Source: Doris montereyensis
Taxonomy: Eukaryota; Mollusca; Gastropoda; Nudibranchia; Dorididae
Reading direction: 5' to 3'
Length of the DNA: 64,000 nt
Assembly (NCBI GenBank): GCA_037039925.1
Contig: JAXRKP010000353.1
Coordinates: 176,001 to 240,000 of the forward strand
A program made the position numbers and the translations under genes. Shown here piece after piece: positions 1 through 11,937 of this stretch. The stretch's first letter is position 1, and each line of letters opens with the position of its first letter. The notes under the pieces were generated by a model. The model was not told the DNA's origin. It made no database searches and saw only the letters and a list, made by a program, of their open reading frames with translations.

Positions 1-154
1 ACTGTTATTTTTCATTCATGTTTTTTTATGCATGTCAAATAGTTGACGTACCGCATTTGCAAAATTCTTCCATTTTGCCACCATTCAAACGAGTGCCACT
101 CCCTGAAAACCCATTTATTGAACTGGCATTATGATATCTGATTAAATATGATAT

Positions 155-505
155 TTACAAGAAGAATTCTCTCCTCTTCTCACTGAAATGGTCTTCTTCT
201 TGGTGTTTTTTGTTTTTGTAATTCAGGCAGGCTTCTGTCAGCTTGAAATGGATCTCCATAATTCTATTGATATTACAAGTGCTGACAGTGGTTTCCAAGG
301 CAGTGATGGGATCATGCACTTCTTTGGAAAAGTCCAAGGTGACTACAAACCCATTTCAGGGGCCAAGTCACATTGTCCTAAACTGGCTAGCCATGGGGTG
401 AAATTCACTTTCTGCGGCTGTTTCTGTTTCTTCTCTTTCATCATATTCCAATCTCCCATCTCTTTGTTCCTAGTGGTCTCCTCATATTTTCTCCATTAAT
501 GACCC
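155..505 (-). CDS. possible coding exon(s), unassigned, frame broken once
   Basis: Two open stretches on the minus strand join almost end to end. From about 495 down to 309 one frame reads a charged segment containing KVNFTPWLASLGQCDLAPEM and then a stop. In a second frame, from about 345 down to 155, it continues with VVTLDFSKEVHDPITALETT and ends KRREFFL before a TAA at 155-157. The amino-acid texture looks protein-like (mixed hydrophobic and charged residues, no simple repeat), and the break between the two pieces is a single-base shift like those in PPIL2 in this window. I do not recognise the family. It may be the last exon of a gene lying mostly outside the window or elsewhere on the minus strand, or a chance open frame. 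Confidence 0.3.
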
Positions 506-536
506 TGCCCATCCCGTATTCATGTAGTGATTATAT

Positions 537-1767
537 ATATAATGATAATATAGCGCCAATCACCTAATTCATCTTGTGGCACTTTACATATTTTAAGACA
601 ATAATGGAGCACAATATATTATTATGATACATTTGAAAATTGAGACATGCTGAAGGAATTACAATAAAATATATAGGCCTACTAGTGATTAACGACATCT
701 GAGATGTAAAATTCCATTGAAAGAAAGACGAAGTGATATATAAGAGTTAATGTTCAGTAAAATTCAATGCGAATATGTTTTGTTTGTAACATTCATTAGA
801 AAATAAACAGGCATGTTTTTAGGGAAGATTTGAAGGAATTTATATAATATGTGTGTGTGTGTGTGTGTGGGTTTCTAGCTTCACTCACCCAAAGTACACC
901 CAGAGCCTAACCATTTTCCCTATAATGATGATGATAATGAGCTTTGCAATTTCTTCGTGGATGATATTATCAATTCTGATTTTTGCAGTGATGTCTTTGT
1001 ACAACGCCTTTTCTTCACAGAAAATATTTGAATCGCTTTTAATAAATCCATGCAATTTTTTGTAGTTTTTTTTAATTCATAGCTGCATCTTCAAATATAT
1101 TATTTATTTTATATATATATATATCTAAGTGAATCAAAATGGAAATAGAAACATGACTGGTTTTATTAACAAGCTCAGAAAAAGTTGCTTCTTGTTTAGT
1201 GTCTTCAATGTTGCTTTAATTACGGACACTCAAATGTGTTATAAGGTTTGGATTGGGTTTGAGTTGGGTTGGGTTTTTTCCCCAGTTTCCCAGTTTGCTG
1301 TGCCTTATTATTTCTATTAAGAGGGGGGGGGGGGGGGGGGGGGAGTTATGTGCTTGAATTTTGTTTCTTTTTGTACTTTCTGTAAATAATCTGTTTGAGA
1401 GATTTTTTGAGTGTCACATGAGACTGGACAAATATCGATGAGACACGTGCAATCTTCTTACCACAAAGGTGCAACTTATATTATATTATCATTGTATGGC
1501 TCCAGTTTCCTCAAAGAAACTCAATATGTGTTTTATTTTATATTTACATTTCCGTGTCTGGGGAAGAGTGGAATCTGAAACAAAAAAGTTTTTTTAATAT
1601 TTCATTTGGTTTAGTTTTAAGTTTGAGTCATTTCTATAGCTTGCTGATCGTCACATAATTTGCTCCTGCTGGGTTGGTTATTGGGGTTGTTTTTTGTTTG
1701 TGCCGATTTCATTCTTTTCACCATCATTTACATTGCCACCAATCATCAACTTACGATAATACATGTA
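537..1767. other. non-coding, AT-rich, simple repeats only
   Basis: No gene is visible. The stretch contains a TA microsatellite with a short 'tatagcgccaatcac' motif of the kind left by LINE 3' ends (537-590), a GT run at 849-869, a TA run near 1110-1125 and a G tract at 1322-1343. Confidence 0.6.
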
Positions 1768-1941
1768 CAGTACGGCCCGTATTCCCCGAACACGTGTTTG
1801 AAGAAAGCATGGAATCCCTGAATTCATGACAAAGTCCCAACCAAGATCCTTCTTTGTACGTCTATGGTATTCCCAGAGACATTTATTCATTTAAACTGAT
1901 TTTCTGGTCCCAAGGAGTTCGGGAGAATACGGGCTATACTG
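1768..1941. mobile_element. mariner-type MITE with TA target duplication
   Basis: A 174 bp element flanked on both sides by TA (1766-1767 and 1942-1943). The left end starts CAGTACGGCCCGTATTCCCC and the right end, read on the other strand, starts CAGTATAGCCCGTATTCTCC, giving about 24 bp of near-perfect terminal inverted repeat. TA duplication and a CAGT terminus are typical of Tc1/mariner elements. There is no transposase, so it is a non-autonomous element. A degenerate second copy lies at 33033-33195 and seeds the tandem array that follows it. Confidence 0.75.
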
Positions 1942-2089
1942 TACCACATACTCTTCTCAATGGTTGAGTTTTCACCTCCAGACATTCCATTAGTATGTTT
2001 GAAGTGACAATCTTTCACAGACAGAAAAGAAAAAAGGAAGACCCCCCCCCCCTTCCTCTCCTCTCTCTCCAAAGGATAAGACAATGCAA

Positions 2090-2445
2090 AGGTGATCAGA
2101 ATAAGATTTAAACAAAGATGATCAAACATTAGAATGGTATAACACAGGTGATCAGAATAAGATAAAAACAGAGGTAATCGGAGGTGAGATAAAACAAAAG
2201 TGATCACAGATAAGATGAAAACAATTGATCAGAGATGGAGAAATAAAACAATACAAATGTTCAAAGATGAAACAGAGGTAATCAGAGGTGAGATAAAACA
2301 AAAATAATCAGAGGTGAGATAAAACAAAAGTAATCAGAGGTGAGATCAAACGCAATGATGATCACAGATAGGAGAAATAAAACAAACAATTGATCAGAGA
2401 TGAAGAAATAAAACAAATTAAATGTTCAAAGATGAAACAGAGGCT
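2090..2445. repeat. degenerate minisatellite
   Basis: Imperfect units built around 'gatcagaggtgagataaaac' and 'gatcagagatggagaaataa', spaced about 25-45 bp. Units are much more diverged than in the other arrays of the window, which suggests an old array. Confidence 0.6.
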
Positions 2446-2944
2446 AGAAACACACACGGACAATGGACATACAATTTGTCAGGCATAGTGAGCAAATGTT
2501 GAAATAAAGGCCAGTAAATCTTAAAACTTCAGTAAAGAAAGTGACATTGGAAACCTTTTATTCCAGGCATTGGAAACCTTTTATTCCAAAGTGAAATAGA
2601 GTGGAGGGGTCAGTGATTTTAAGAACAAATACCTGAACATCAGCCAAATACTACCATTTTTTCTCTGTAATCCCAGCATTACTGACAATGGTGGTGTGGA
2701 AGTTGTAGTACTTGTCCATTACACTGGAGGTCAACGTTCCTCTCCATTCCAGGGCATGTGTGTGTTAAATGGCTATACCATGTTGTTGTTTTTAATTATT
2801 TTAGTTAGGTATGTTTGTGGTTGTTTTCGTCATCAAATGAAAGTCTTTACTGCATAGACCTGACCCAGTCAGGATTTATTTCTATTACCACTAACTAGTC
2901 ATATTGTATTTTTAGAGGCGGCTGAAAAATGTAGCATCTGTGGG

Positions 2945-3070
2945 CTATGGTGATACTGATAGTAGGCAGTTGGGACCATGAGGTTATGGGTTTGAATCCT
3001 AGTTTTGTGCTGTACCATACTTATATGTGCCATGTCCTGGGGGACAAATATTTTAAAAAGATTTTTTCCT
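2945..3070 (+). repeat. tRNA-like SINE head, degenerate
   Basis: The segment has a B-box-like core (gggtttgaatcctag) preceded by 'gggaccatgaggttat', the layout of a tRNA-derived SINE head. The A box is weak. Element D follows directly. Confidence 0.4.
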
Positions 3071-3074
3071 CCAT

Positions 3075-3205
3075 CTTGGGTTGGCGGGTGCTGCTGGTAG
3101 GTCCTATTTCTTTCCTTTCATTCATCTTTCATCTTAATGTTTCCTCTTAATTCACCCTGAGATCGCCGCAATGGTGGACAGGGTAAATTTCAATGAAACA
3201 CGCAA
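3075..3205 (+). repeat. interspersed element D, copy 1
   Basis: Shares 'gctggtaggtcctatttctt', 'cctcttaattcaccctgaga' and 'cagggtaaatttcaatgaa' with copies at 4085-4250, 24082-24215 and 25865-26005. Its central part (CTGGTAGGTCCTATTTCTTT) is the apparent source of the 8.2-11.1 kb minisatellite. Confidence 0.7.
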
Positions 3206-3333
3206 ACCCCCACATTGGCACCCAGATTCAAATATGGGAATCGGCTAAAGCTTGGGAGTTTTGAGATTCAGGGGAGGGGCCCTGGCCCTGCGTTATTCAC
3301 CAGTCCCACTTTTGGATATTGTAGCTACAGAAA

Positions 3334-3386
3334 TGGGGCTCGGTAGTCCAGAGGCAAGGTGTCTACCTCTCAACCAGAAGGTTTGC
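3334..3386 (+). repeat. SINE-B head fragment
   Basis: Reads ctcggtagtccagaggcaag followed by gtgtctacctctcaaccaga, which matches the 5' head of the SINE-B copies elsewhere in the window. Confidence 0.65.
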
Positions 3387-4084
3387 ACATACACAACTGC
3401 TTACAATAAGAAAATCTTTTGACTTTTAGTCATCTTACTTTTGGAGATGCCTGTGCTGAATTTAAACTCTCGTCTCAAACTGAAATCCCACAATCTATGC
3501 TGACTGATATTTCGCATGTGGGTTGGACTAGAGGTAACATTTATGACCATCAGCTAACTTAGGCGTAAAATAAGAAATGAGTTTTTTTTTTAATTTAAAA
3601 AATTTACCAATGCTTCATTCAGCTGTGATCATTTTCTTTGATATGCCTTTTTTATTAGTATTAATGTGCAAAGAGTTCTGCCAAAAAGTTGTGACAAATT
3701 CAAATATGACGGAAGGAAGTCGAAGGCAGAGGATGTTTTTATCATGGAGTAAAAATGGACAACATTGTCATTTATCATTTAGACATTGTCATTTAAAAAT
3801 GAAACACAACATTGTCATTTAAAAATGAAACACAACATTCATCTTGAATAACAAATTTGATTGAGTGAGTTGGGGTTGGGTTTTTTCAAAACAATACAAT
3901 GGAATAATTGAAAAAATAAAAGAGAAGAGAGTTAAATAATTATTTTGATGTCTTTGGAGTTTGTTTGTTTGTTTGTTTATTTAGACAGGACAATGCTCCA
4001 TGGAAGAAGTAATGTGTAATGTGACATGGCTTGGGTCTTTTGATTCCTTCGTCTTGGTTGTATGAATTGCTCAAATTTGATAAA

Positions 4085-4250
4085 CCTTTGTGAGGTAGTG
4101 GAGGGAGGGGGGGGGGTGTGTGCTACTGATAGGTCCTACTTCTTTCCTTTCTCTCCATGACATTGCCATCTCTTTTATTTCGCTGTTTCCTCTGAACTGA
4201 CCCTGAGATCACCGCATATGGAGGATGAGTTGAATTCCAATGAGATAAAT
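4085..4250 (+). repeat. interspersed element D, copy 2
   Basis: Begins in a G-rich tract, then has 'ctgataggtcctacttcttt' and 'ctgaccctgagatcaccgca', collinear with copy 1. Confidence 0.65.
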
Positions 4251-5735
4251 AAAGAACTCTTTCTGAGTCTGATCAACAGGAGTCTACACACCATTTATAA
4301 ATGATGAATAATAGGCTATGTCATGTAGGACTTTGAAATGACTGAGGGTTGGGATTGAGAGAAGGAAGATGACCAAAGAGCATTTAGTTAGCTCAGATCT
4401 TGAATTGTTTTGTTGTCTTCAGGGTGGTTTTTTGTTGATGTTTTTTACAAGTATTCATATGGGTCACTTCCATTCTTGCGCTCCTCACATTCAAAGTCTC
4501 TTTGTACATTGAAATATGCACTGCAAAACATTGCTCCTAATATAAGTTATATGGTAGTTATAGTCTTGTATTTGTAATTAGAAACAGGGTGAAGGATTAT
4601 TAATTTTTGTTTACAAATGTGTTTTACTACAAGTACAATTTTTGGTGTGGTCCCAAACAACATACATTACGTGCTGCTATGTGAATATGAGTGGTGCAGT
4701 TTTTCATACATACAATAGTGATGAGTTGGTGGATAAAAATGTATATCAAGTGACATGAATATGAATATGATTAATATTAATATTATATATATATATATAA
4801 TACTTGTGAACAGTTTGTAAGAAAAGCGGTCATTTCTTAACTTAGTCGCCAAAAGGCAAATTTGTAGGATGGTAACTTTTTATTATGTCAGACAGTGTGT
4901 TACTTTTTTCTTTTCTTTTTTTGTCTAGTAGTATATAAGTGGAAGTAGTTTTAGTCTGAGTATGTTGTTGTTACGTTATAAAAAAATTTATGGAACCTCT
5001 TGAAGTTTGATCACTTTAAAAACGAAGAGAGATTTTCTGTCAAATGCCCTAATAATAATAACATTGACACTGTTTTGTATATGATATCTGGCTATGACTA
5101 TGATGACCACTGTTTTTTTGTTTTTGCTAATTGACTCTTCCTACAGGTCTTTCTTTTATTTCCTTGTGAAGATTTAGAAGAACACAACAAGTTCTGTTTA
5201 AAATAGAAAAAGTCATTTTTGTACTTTATGCTTTTAGGGTTGACCGTTTTGACTTATTTATAAAACAATCACCGATTTTGAAAAGTTGTGCTTTTTTCTA
5301 AACAAAGTATGTTTTTATTGTTGATACTGACACAATCAATGATGTCTGCATTCATAATCATCGCATGGGCACTTTCATTGTAAGCTACTAAAGTGATCAT
5401 TGTGTGTATTAAGAATTATATTAATATTATTCAACAAATTGTGTATACTGGATTTAGATCATATTACAATAACTTTTGAACTGTTCATCATAGTCTTTAA
5501 AATAAATAGCGTAAATAAATGGGAAGTATCACAAAGTTTGAAGCATAGTACAACTTTTTCCAACCAATTCATGAACTAGCTGTGGTGGATGGTGACGGTG
5601 GTCTCGTGTTGTTAGGCAATCAGATTTGAGACAGAGTTCATGGTCCTGAAATCTTCTTTTTTCCTTTTTTGTTGTTGTTGCTAGAACTAGATCCAAGGTC
5701 GTTGTGCCCTCAGGAAAGACACTTGACATTTATCA
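4251..5735. other. non-coding, nothing recognised
   Basis: AT-rich sequence with no supported gene, RNA or repeat family apart from a short TA run near 4786-4800. Confidence 0.55.
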
Positions 5736-5739
5736 TGTG

Positions 5740-5852
5740 TTGCCATGACAGCACAGCACAGTAGCCTACACACCTACAGTAGCCTACACCTACACCGCTA
5801 CAGTAGCCTACACATCTACAGTAGCCTACACCTACACAGCTACAGTTGGTGG
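5740..5852. repeat. short minisatellite, 'ctacagtagcctacac'
   Basis: About four to five imperfect units of ctacagtagcctacac with variable spacers, period about 24-30 bp. Confidence 0.7.
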
Positions 5853-6103
5853 CAATGCCACACCATTATCCTGTCCAAGGATTGATCTCCTATTGCTTAT
5901 TCTGCCTTATGCTGTTACTGTTGTTAGTAGTAGTAGAAACCAAGATATAAAAATATAGATTAACGCCATCCACGCGGGCACCGACTGGTACTGCGCCTGG
6001 CACTAGTGGCATTCCAATTTCTTTAGAGAAAGGGATGTAGACTATGAACATCATCAAGCACCAAGTGACCAAATAGGGTTGGGTTTTTTAATCCCTGAGG
6101 AAA

Positions 6104-6212
6104 AAAAAATGCCCGAAGCGGGGCTCGAACCTAGTACCTCTGGGTCACACTCACAGTGCAATGCCTTTTACTTTTATTAATTTTTAACCACTCAGCCATC
6201 TCGTTCCTAAAT
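6104..6212 (-). repeat. tRNA-derived SINE head
   Basis: On the minus strand it reads an A-box-like 'gatggctgagtggttaa' and a B-box 'ggttcgagccccgc', split by a longer than normal variable region with poly-A/T. That disruption argues against a working tRNA gene. Confidence 0.5.
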
Positions 6213-6407
6213 CAGGATGTGGTTCAGTTAGAATGGGCTTCTAGTTAGGCCTGAACTGAAAGGAATGCTGTTACTTTACAGTTACAGTACCTCTAGTTGT
6301 GTAACTTTTTACTGGTCGCTCACCCCTTAAACTACACCTAGCTAAAGGTTTCATTCACTCAAGGCAGGTCCGCGCAGTGGTAGTCGTCAACACTACGATG
6401 ATGATAC

Positions 6408-6473
6408 CGGTACTGATAAGATGAAACGTGATACTGATAAGATGAAACGTGATACTGATAAGATGATATGTGG
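6408..6473. repeat. 21 bp tandem repeat, about three units
   Basis: Three copies of 'gatactgataagatgaaac' plus one base, the last one degenerate. Confidence 0.75.
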
Positions 6474-6486
6474 TACCTGTAAGTAA

Positions 6487-6789
6487 GACAATGAAAGTCG
6501 CAGACCGTGTAAGTCTAAAATTAGTAACACCTTTTTTTTTCCGCTTTTCTAACATATTAAGCCCTTATTATGCCTTGTCTAGTTAGGATTCCGTGGCACA
6601 AGAACGAAAAGAAACCTGTATCATAACCATATGAGCAATTTATGTATCTCTATTGGGTCTAATTTTTGACACTTGCAAACTGTGCTTGTGTATGAAAATA
6701 GATAAAAAATATGCAGCATCATTTTCTTTGATTTTCTCAAAATATCCAAAATTGGACTTACACCTACACGGTTTGCGACTTTCACTGTC
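6487..6789. mobile_element. ~300 bp TIR element (MITE 2), copy 1
   Basis: The left end reads GACAATGAAAGTCGCAGACC; the right end read in reverse complement gives GACAGTGAAAGTCGCAAACC, so the element has terminal inverted repeats. Copy 2 at 42308-42613 is the same element in opposite orientation, sharing the internal segments around 'cctattgggt' and 'ttgacacttgcaaac'. There is no coding capacity. Confidence 0.7.
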
Positions 6790-7329
6790 AAGATGTGGTA
6801 CCCTCTATAAGTATAAGGTAATAGTAGTAGGTCGTACCCTTCATGCTTACTTGAATAATGTCCCAACATCTTATATCTGTGGCCATAAAAATGTTTTCTT
6901 GCAGTGTTGACACAGTTTCATTGCTATTGCATGAATGTTTGTTGTTGAAAAACAAATTGCATTTTTGTGCTTCTTCAGTGTTGAAAAGATAAATTTGATC
7001 CTTTTCTTCCATATGCCTCCCATTTTGTCCGGCTTTTTATTATTCCCAACATCTTCTCTCCAATAGCTCTGTTCCCTTGTACTTGTATATATAAATAAAT
7101 GAAATACAATAATAAAAAAAAAGCTTCCATGACACATGAGACAATTTGATCCGTGTTTTATATGAAATCTATATATATATTTCTGAGTTGGCCGTTCTTT
7201 TTGTTCGCCAAAGGCACTGTTACCAGGCCACTAAGTGTAACCATAAATATTTTCAAAGGACTTTTCTTGTGTGAGTTCAAGTCCCAGATTTCTGCTCTAT
7301 ACTATACAAACAGGGGGACTCAGTTGTCT

Positions 7330-7945
7330 CCTTAGTCCAGAGGCAACCAAAAGGTCATGGATTCAAGCCCCAAAAGGTGGAAACATTTTCTCGACTCATT
7401 TTCAAATAAAACTCCCCCCCCCCCCCCCCCCTGGTTCAGGTAGGTGGATCAACACCTAGTCCCATCAGAAAGTAAGGTTCCTTCAAAAGCCATTACGGCC
7501 TACTACAGAGCCTGAGCTCATCCCAGTTTCTATAGCGTGAAACGGAACAGGTGATAATAATCACATCCTGGACAGGATGCTAATGCTAGTCTGACGCAGG
7601 TTTTTACTCCCAACCTAATGCTTGTACCCATTTTGCACCTGGGTCGAGTGGGGAAAATGCGTGTTAATTATCTTTCCCGAGGAACACAACGTCGGGCTTT
7701 GCTTTACCGGAGTTCAAACCTGGGACCTCATGATCCCCAGTCCAGCAGCCTAACCGCTCGGCCACCGACGCCACAGTCCCATCAGAGACGGACGATTACA
7801 AAGGAGGCCCTGTGTACAGATCACAACACTCTGCACATTACAGATGCCTTGGCTGTTTACAGTGCAGTTCAGACAAAATTAAAAATCCTACTAAAAACCC
7901 CGAGATCCGTCTAGTTGTGGATGCGGGTAAAATCAAATCAAATCA
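7330..7945 (+). repeat. SINE-B copy, split by a SINE-A insertion
   Basis: The head (cttagtccagaggcaac) and a poly-C tract (7412-7431) lie on the left. The body resumes at 7787 with 'gacggacgattacaaagg', 'cttggctgtttacagtgcag' and 'tagttgtggatgcgggtaaa'. The SINE-A element at 7470-7774 interrupts it inside the motif 'cacctagtcccatcagagac'. Confidence 0.8.
7470..7774 (-). mobile_element. SINE-A insertion with 12 bp target-site duplication
   Basis: A full-length minus-strand copy. At its right end the complement of a tRNA-like head is visible (cctaaccgctcggccaccga; B box in 'gttcaaacctgggacc'), then a body with 'agtctgacgcaggtttttac', and a tail at the left. It is flanked by the perfect direct repeat agtcccatcaga at 7458-7469 and 7775-7786, the hallmark of LINE-mediated retrotransposition. 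Confidence 0.9.
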
Positions 7946-8177
7946 AATCTATACTATTCACTATACAAACATGATTAAAAACGGTCGAGGGTTTTAGTTT
8001 TTAAGAACATTCAAGTGGCTATTGGACATGGACTTTGCCATACACTCACACATACACATGTCATTTCAAGACCGAGACTAGCAATTGCCACTCTCGAAGT
8101 ATTAGGAGAAGCCAAGAACAGACACGCATATTATATCATTGTGCTACTAATGCTAGTCTCATGGTATGTGGCAAAAT

Positions 8178-8222
8178 TCAGTGATCTCAGGATGAATTAA
8201 GAGGAAATAGCAAGATGAAAGA
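8178..8222 (-). repeat. element D remnant bordering the 30/33 bp array
   Basis: Read in reverse complement it contains 'cctctta', 'attcatcctgagatcact' and 'ctttcatcttgc', matching element D. It runs directly into the minisatellite. Confidence 0.6.
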
Positions 8223-11099
8223 AAGGCATGTGAAAGTAAGGAAAGAAGAAGGATCTACCAGTGTGAAAGTAGGGAAAGAAGAAGGATATACCAGTGTGTG
8301 AAAGTAAGGAAAGAAGAAGGATCTACCAGTGTGAAAGTAAGGAAAGAAGAAGGATCTACCAGTGTGAAAGTAAGGAAAGAAGAAGGATACCTACCAGTGT
8401 GAAAGTAAGGAAAGAAGAAGGATCTACCAGTGTGAAAGTAAGGAAAGAAGAAGGATCTACCAGTGTGAAAGTAAGGAAAGAAGAAGGATATACCAGTGTG
8501 AAAGTAAGGAAAGAAGAAGGATATACCAGTGTGAAAGTAAGGAAAGAAGAAGGATCTACCATTGTGAAAGTAAGGAAAGAAGAAGGATCTACCAGTGTGA
8601 AAGTAAGGAAAGAAGAAGGATCTACCAGTGTGAAAGTAAGGAAAGAAGAAGGATCTACCAGTGTGAAAGTAAGGAAAGAAGAAGGATCTACCAGTGTGAA
8701 AGTAAGGAAAGAAGAAGGATATACCAGTGTGAAAGTAAGGAAAGAAGAAGGATATACCAGTGTGAAAGTAAGGAAAGAAGAAGGATCTACCAGTGTGAAA
8801 GTAAGGAAAGAAGAAGGATCTACAGTGTGTAAGGAAAGAAGGTACCAGTGTGAAAGTAAGGAAAGAAGGATCTACCAGTGTGAAAGTAAGGAAAGAAGGA
8901 TCTACCAGTGTGAAAGTAAGGAAAGAAGGATCTACCAGTGTGAAAGTAAGGAAAGAAGAAGGATCTATCAATGTGAAAGTAAGGAAAGAAGGATCTACCA
9001 GTGTGAAAGTAAGGAAAGAAGGATCTACCAGTGTGAAAGTAAGGAAAGAAGGATCTACCAGTGTGAAAGTAAGGAAAGAAGGATCTACCAGTGTGAAAGT
9101 AAGGAAAGAAGGATCTACCAGTGTGTACTGAAAAAGATCTAATTGGAAAATAAGGAAAGAAGGATCTACCATTGTGTGAAAGTAAGGAAAAGAAGGATCT
9201 ACCAGTAAGGAAAGAAGGATCTACCTGAAAAAGAAAAGGAAAGTAAGGATCTACCAGTGCGAAAGTAAGGAAAGAAGGATCTACCAGTGTGAAAGTAAGA
9301 AAGAAGAATCTACCAGTGTGAAAGTAAGGAAAGAAGGATCTACCAGTGTGAAAGTAAGGAAAGAAGGATCTACCAGTGTGAAAGTAAGGAAAGAAGGATC
9401 TACCAGTGTGAAAGTAAGAAAAGAAGAATCTACCAGTGTGAAAGTAAGGAAAGAAGGATCTACCAGTGTGAAAGTAAGGAAAGAAGAAGGATCTACCAGT
9501 GTACTGAAAGAGGAAAGAAGAAGGATCTACCAGTACGAAAGTAAGGAAAGAAGAAGGATCTACCATTGTGAAAGTAAGGAAAGAAGAAGGATCTACCAGT
9601 GTGAAAGTAAGGAAAGAAGGATCTACCAGTGTGAAAGTAAGAAAAGAAGAAGGATCTACCATTGTGAAAGTAAGAAAGAAGAAAGATCTACCAGTGTACT
9701 GAAAGTAAGGAAAGAAGAAGGATCTACCAGTGTACTGAAAGTAAGGAAAGAAGAAGGATCTACCATTGTGAAAGTAAGGAAAGAAGAAGGATCTACCAGT
9801 GTACTGAAAGTAAGGAAAGAAGGATCTACCATTGTGAAAGTAAGGAAAGAAGAAGGACCTACCATTGTGAAAGTAAGGAAAGAAGAAGGATCTACCATTG
9901 TGAAAGTAAGGAAAGAAGGATCTACCAGTGTGAAAGTAAGGAAGGGAGGATCTACCAGTGTGAAAGTAAGGAAAGAAGGATCTACCAGTGTGAAAGTAAG
10001 AAAAGAAGAATCTACCAGTGTGAAAGTAAAGAAAAGAAGGATCTACCAGTGTGAAAGTAAGGAAAGACGGATCTACCAGTGTGAAAGTAAGAAAAGAATA
10101 ATCTACCAGTGTGAAAGTAAGGAAAGAAGGATCTACCAGTGTGAAAGTAAGAAAAGAAGAATCTACCAGTGTGAAAGTAAGGAAAGAAGGATCTACCAGT
10201 GTGAAAGTAAGGAAAGAAGAAGGATCTACCAGTGTACTGAAAGTAAGGAAAGAAGGATCTACCAGTGTACTGAAAGTAAGGAAAGAAGGATCTACCAGTG
10301 TGAAAGTAAGGAAAGAAGAAGGATCTACCAGTGTACTGAAAGTAAGGAAAGAAGAAGGATCTACCAGTGTGAAAGTAAGGAAAGAAGAAGGATCTACCAG
10401 TGTACTGAAAGTAAGGAAAGAAGGATCTACCAGTGTGAAAGTAAGGAAAGAAGAAGGATCTACCATTGTGAAAGTAAGGAAAGAAGAAGGATCTACCAGT
10501 GTGAAAGTAAGGAAAGAAGAAGGATCTACCATTGTGAAAGTAAGGAAAGAAGAAGGATCTACCAGTGCGAAAGTAAGGAAAGAAGAAGGATCTACCAGTG
10601 TGAAAGTAAGGAAAGAAGGATCTACCATTGTGAAAGTAAGGAAAGAAGAAGGATCTACCAGTGTGAAAGTAAAGAAAGAAGAAGGATCTACCAGTGTGAA
10701 AGTAAGGAAAGAAGGATCTACCAGTGTGAAAGTAAGGAAAAGAAGAAGGATCTACCAGTGTGAAAGTAAGGAAAGAAGAAGGATCTACCATTGTGAAAGT
10801 AAGGAAAGAAGGGTCTACCAGTGTACTGAAAGTAAGGAAAGAAGAAGGATCTACCAGTGTGAAAGTAAGGAAAGAAGAAGGATCTACCATTGTGAAAGTA
10901 AGGAAAGAAGAAGGATCTACCATTGCGAAAGTAAGGAAAGAAGAAGGATCTACCATTGTGAAAGTAAGGAAAGAAGAAGGATCTACCAGTGTGAAAGTAA
11001 GGAAAGAAGAAGGATCTACCATTGTGAAAGTAAGGAAAGAATGATCTACCAGTGTGAAAGTAAGAAAAGAAGAAGGATCTACCAGTGTGAAAGTAAGGA
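8223..11099. repeat. 30/33 bp minisatellite, about 90 units
   Basis: The core unit is gtgaaagtaaggaaagaaga followed by aggatctaccagt (33 bp). A 30 bp form lacks one gaa, and a longer form carries an extra 'tac' (gtgtactgaaag). All forms are multiples of three bases, so both strands stay open for hundreds of codons (VKVRKEEGSTS on plus, SFLTFTLVDPS on minus). Period and composition explain this fully; there is no independent sign of a protein. Higher-order ordering of the 30 and 33 bp forms is visible: long 33 bp tracts at 8240-8820, 30 bp tracts at 8850-9480 and 9900-10200. Confidence 0.95.
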
Positions 11100-11102
11100 T
11101 TT

Positions 11103-11345
11103 GTTAATTTTGCCTTCGCTGCCTTGTTTGTAAACAGCCAAAGAATCTTTAATGAGCAAAGAGTGCTGTGATCTACACACAGGGCTTTCTTTTTATCGTC
11201 CGTCTATGATGGGGGGGGGGGACTACTAGGTGTCTCGATCCACCTTCCTGGACCAGGGGGTCTATATTTTTCCACTCGGCCGGGCTTGATGAACCCACGA
11301 CCTTTGACTTGAGAGGTCGACACCTTGCCTCTGAACTACCAAGTC
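11103..11345 (-). repeat. SINE-B copy
   Basis: A minus-strand copy: complement of the tail at the left (gccttgtttgtaaacagcca) and of the head at the right (cttgcctctgaactaccaag). A G tract at 11210-11221 interrupts it. It abuts the end of the minisatellite. Confidence 0.75.
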
Positions 11346-11640
11346 CCTAGTAGAATGGGAAACCGATAAAGAAAGAAAGAAAGATTTTTGGGGGGGTTAA
11401 AACGAACCATTTGATTTTGATCCTGAGAGGACTAGATTTCATACCAAACCCTACGCACGACACTAGATGATGTGAAGCTCGTACTAGTGAATTGAAGTGA
11501 GGTGCAGATATCAAATTATTATGTCTTTTGATCATCAACACAATACGCTATTTCAACAATTAAAATACATATTTTTACTCATCTGTACATTGGCGCTGCC
11601 CGATTAATGACTGACCTGTCAATGTCATTAACGGCAATCC

Positions 11641-11832
11641 CCCCCCTTTCCAGTCAAGGTAGATGGATTGACAGAGGCGGACCATAAAAAAGGAGGTCTT
11701 ATGTGCAGATCACAACACTCCCTGCATATAAAAGGGCCCTTGACTCTTTGACTGTTTATAGGGCAATCGAGGTAAAATTTAAAATTCTATTAAAACCCCA
11801 GAGATCACCTTAGTTGTGAATGTGGGTAAAAA
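11641..11832 (+). repeat. SINE-B copy, 5' truncated
   Basis: Begins at the C-rich tract and covers 'gtgcagatcacaacactccc' through 'agttgtgaatgtgggtaaa'. The head is missing. Confidence 0.75.
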
Positions 11833-11937
11833 AAATAAAATTTGTTTTAATTTTAATCACATTTTGTTGTACCTATTACATCACTATTACAAGATTACAT
11901 TTACCACAATTTTTTTTAAAACATCATTCATTCATTA

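Noticed and set aside
8255..11133. Long repeat proteins on both strands (KVRKEEGSTSV and FLTFTLVDPSS types, up to ~600 codons)
   Set aside because: Unit lengths of 30 and 33 bp preserve frame on both strands simultaneously; no start context, splice structure or unique sequence supports translation.
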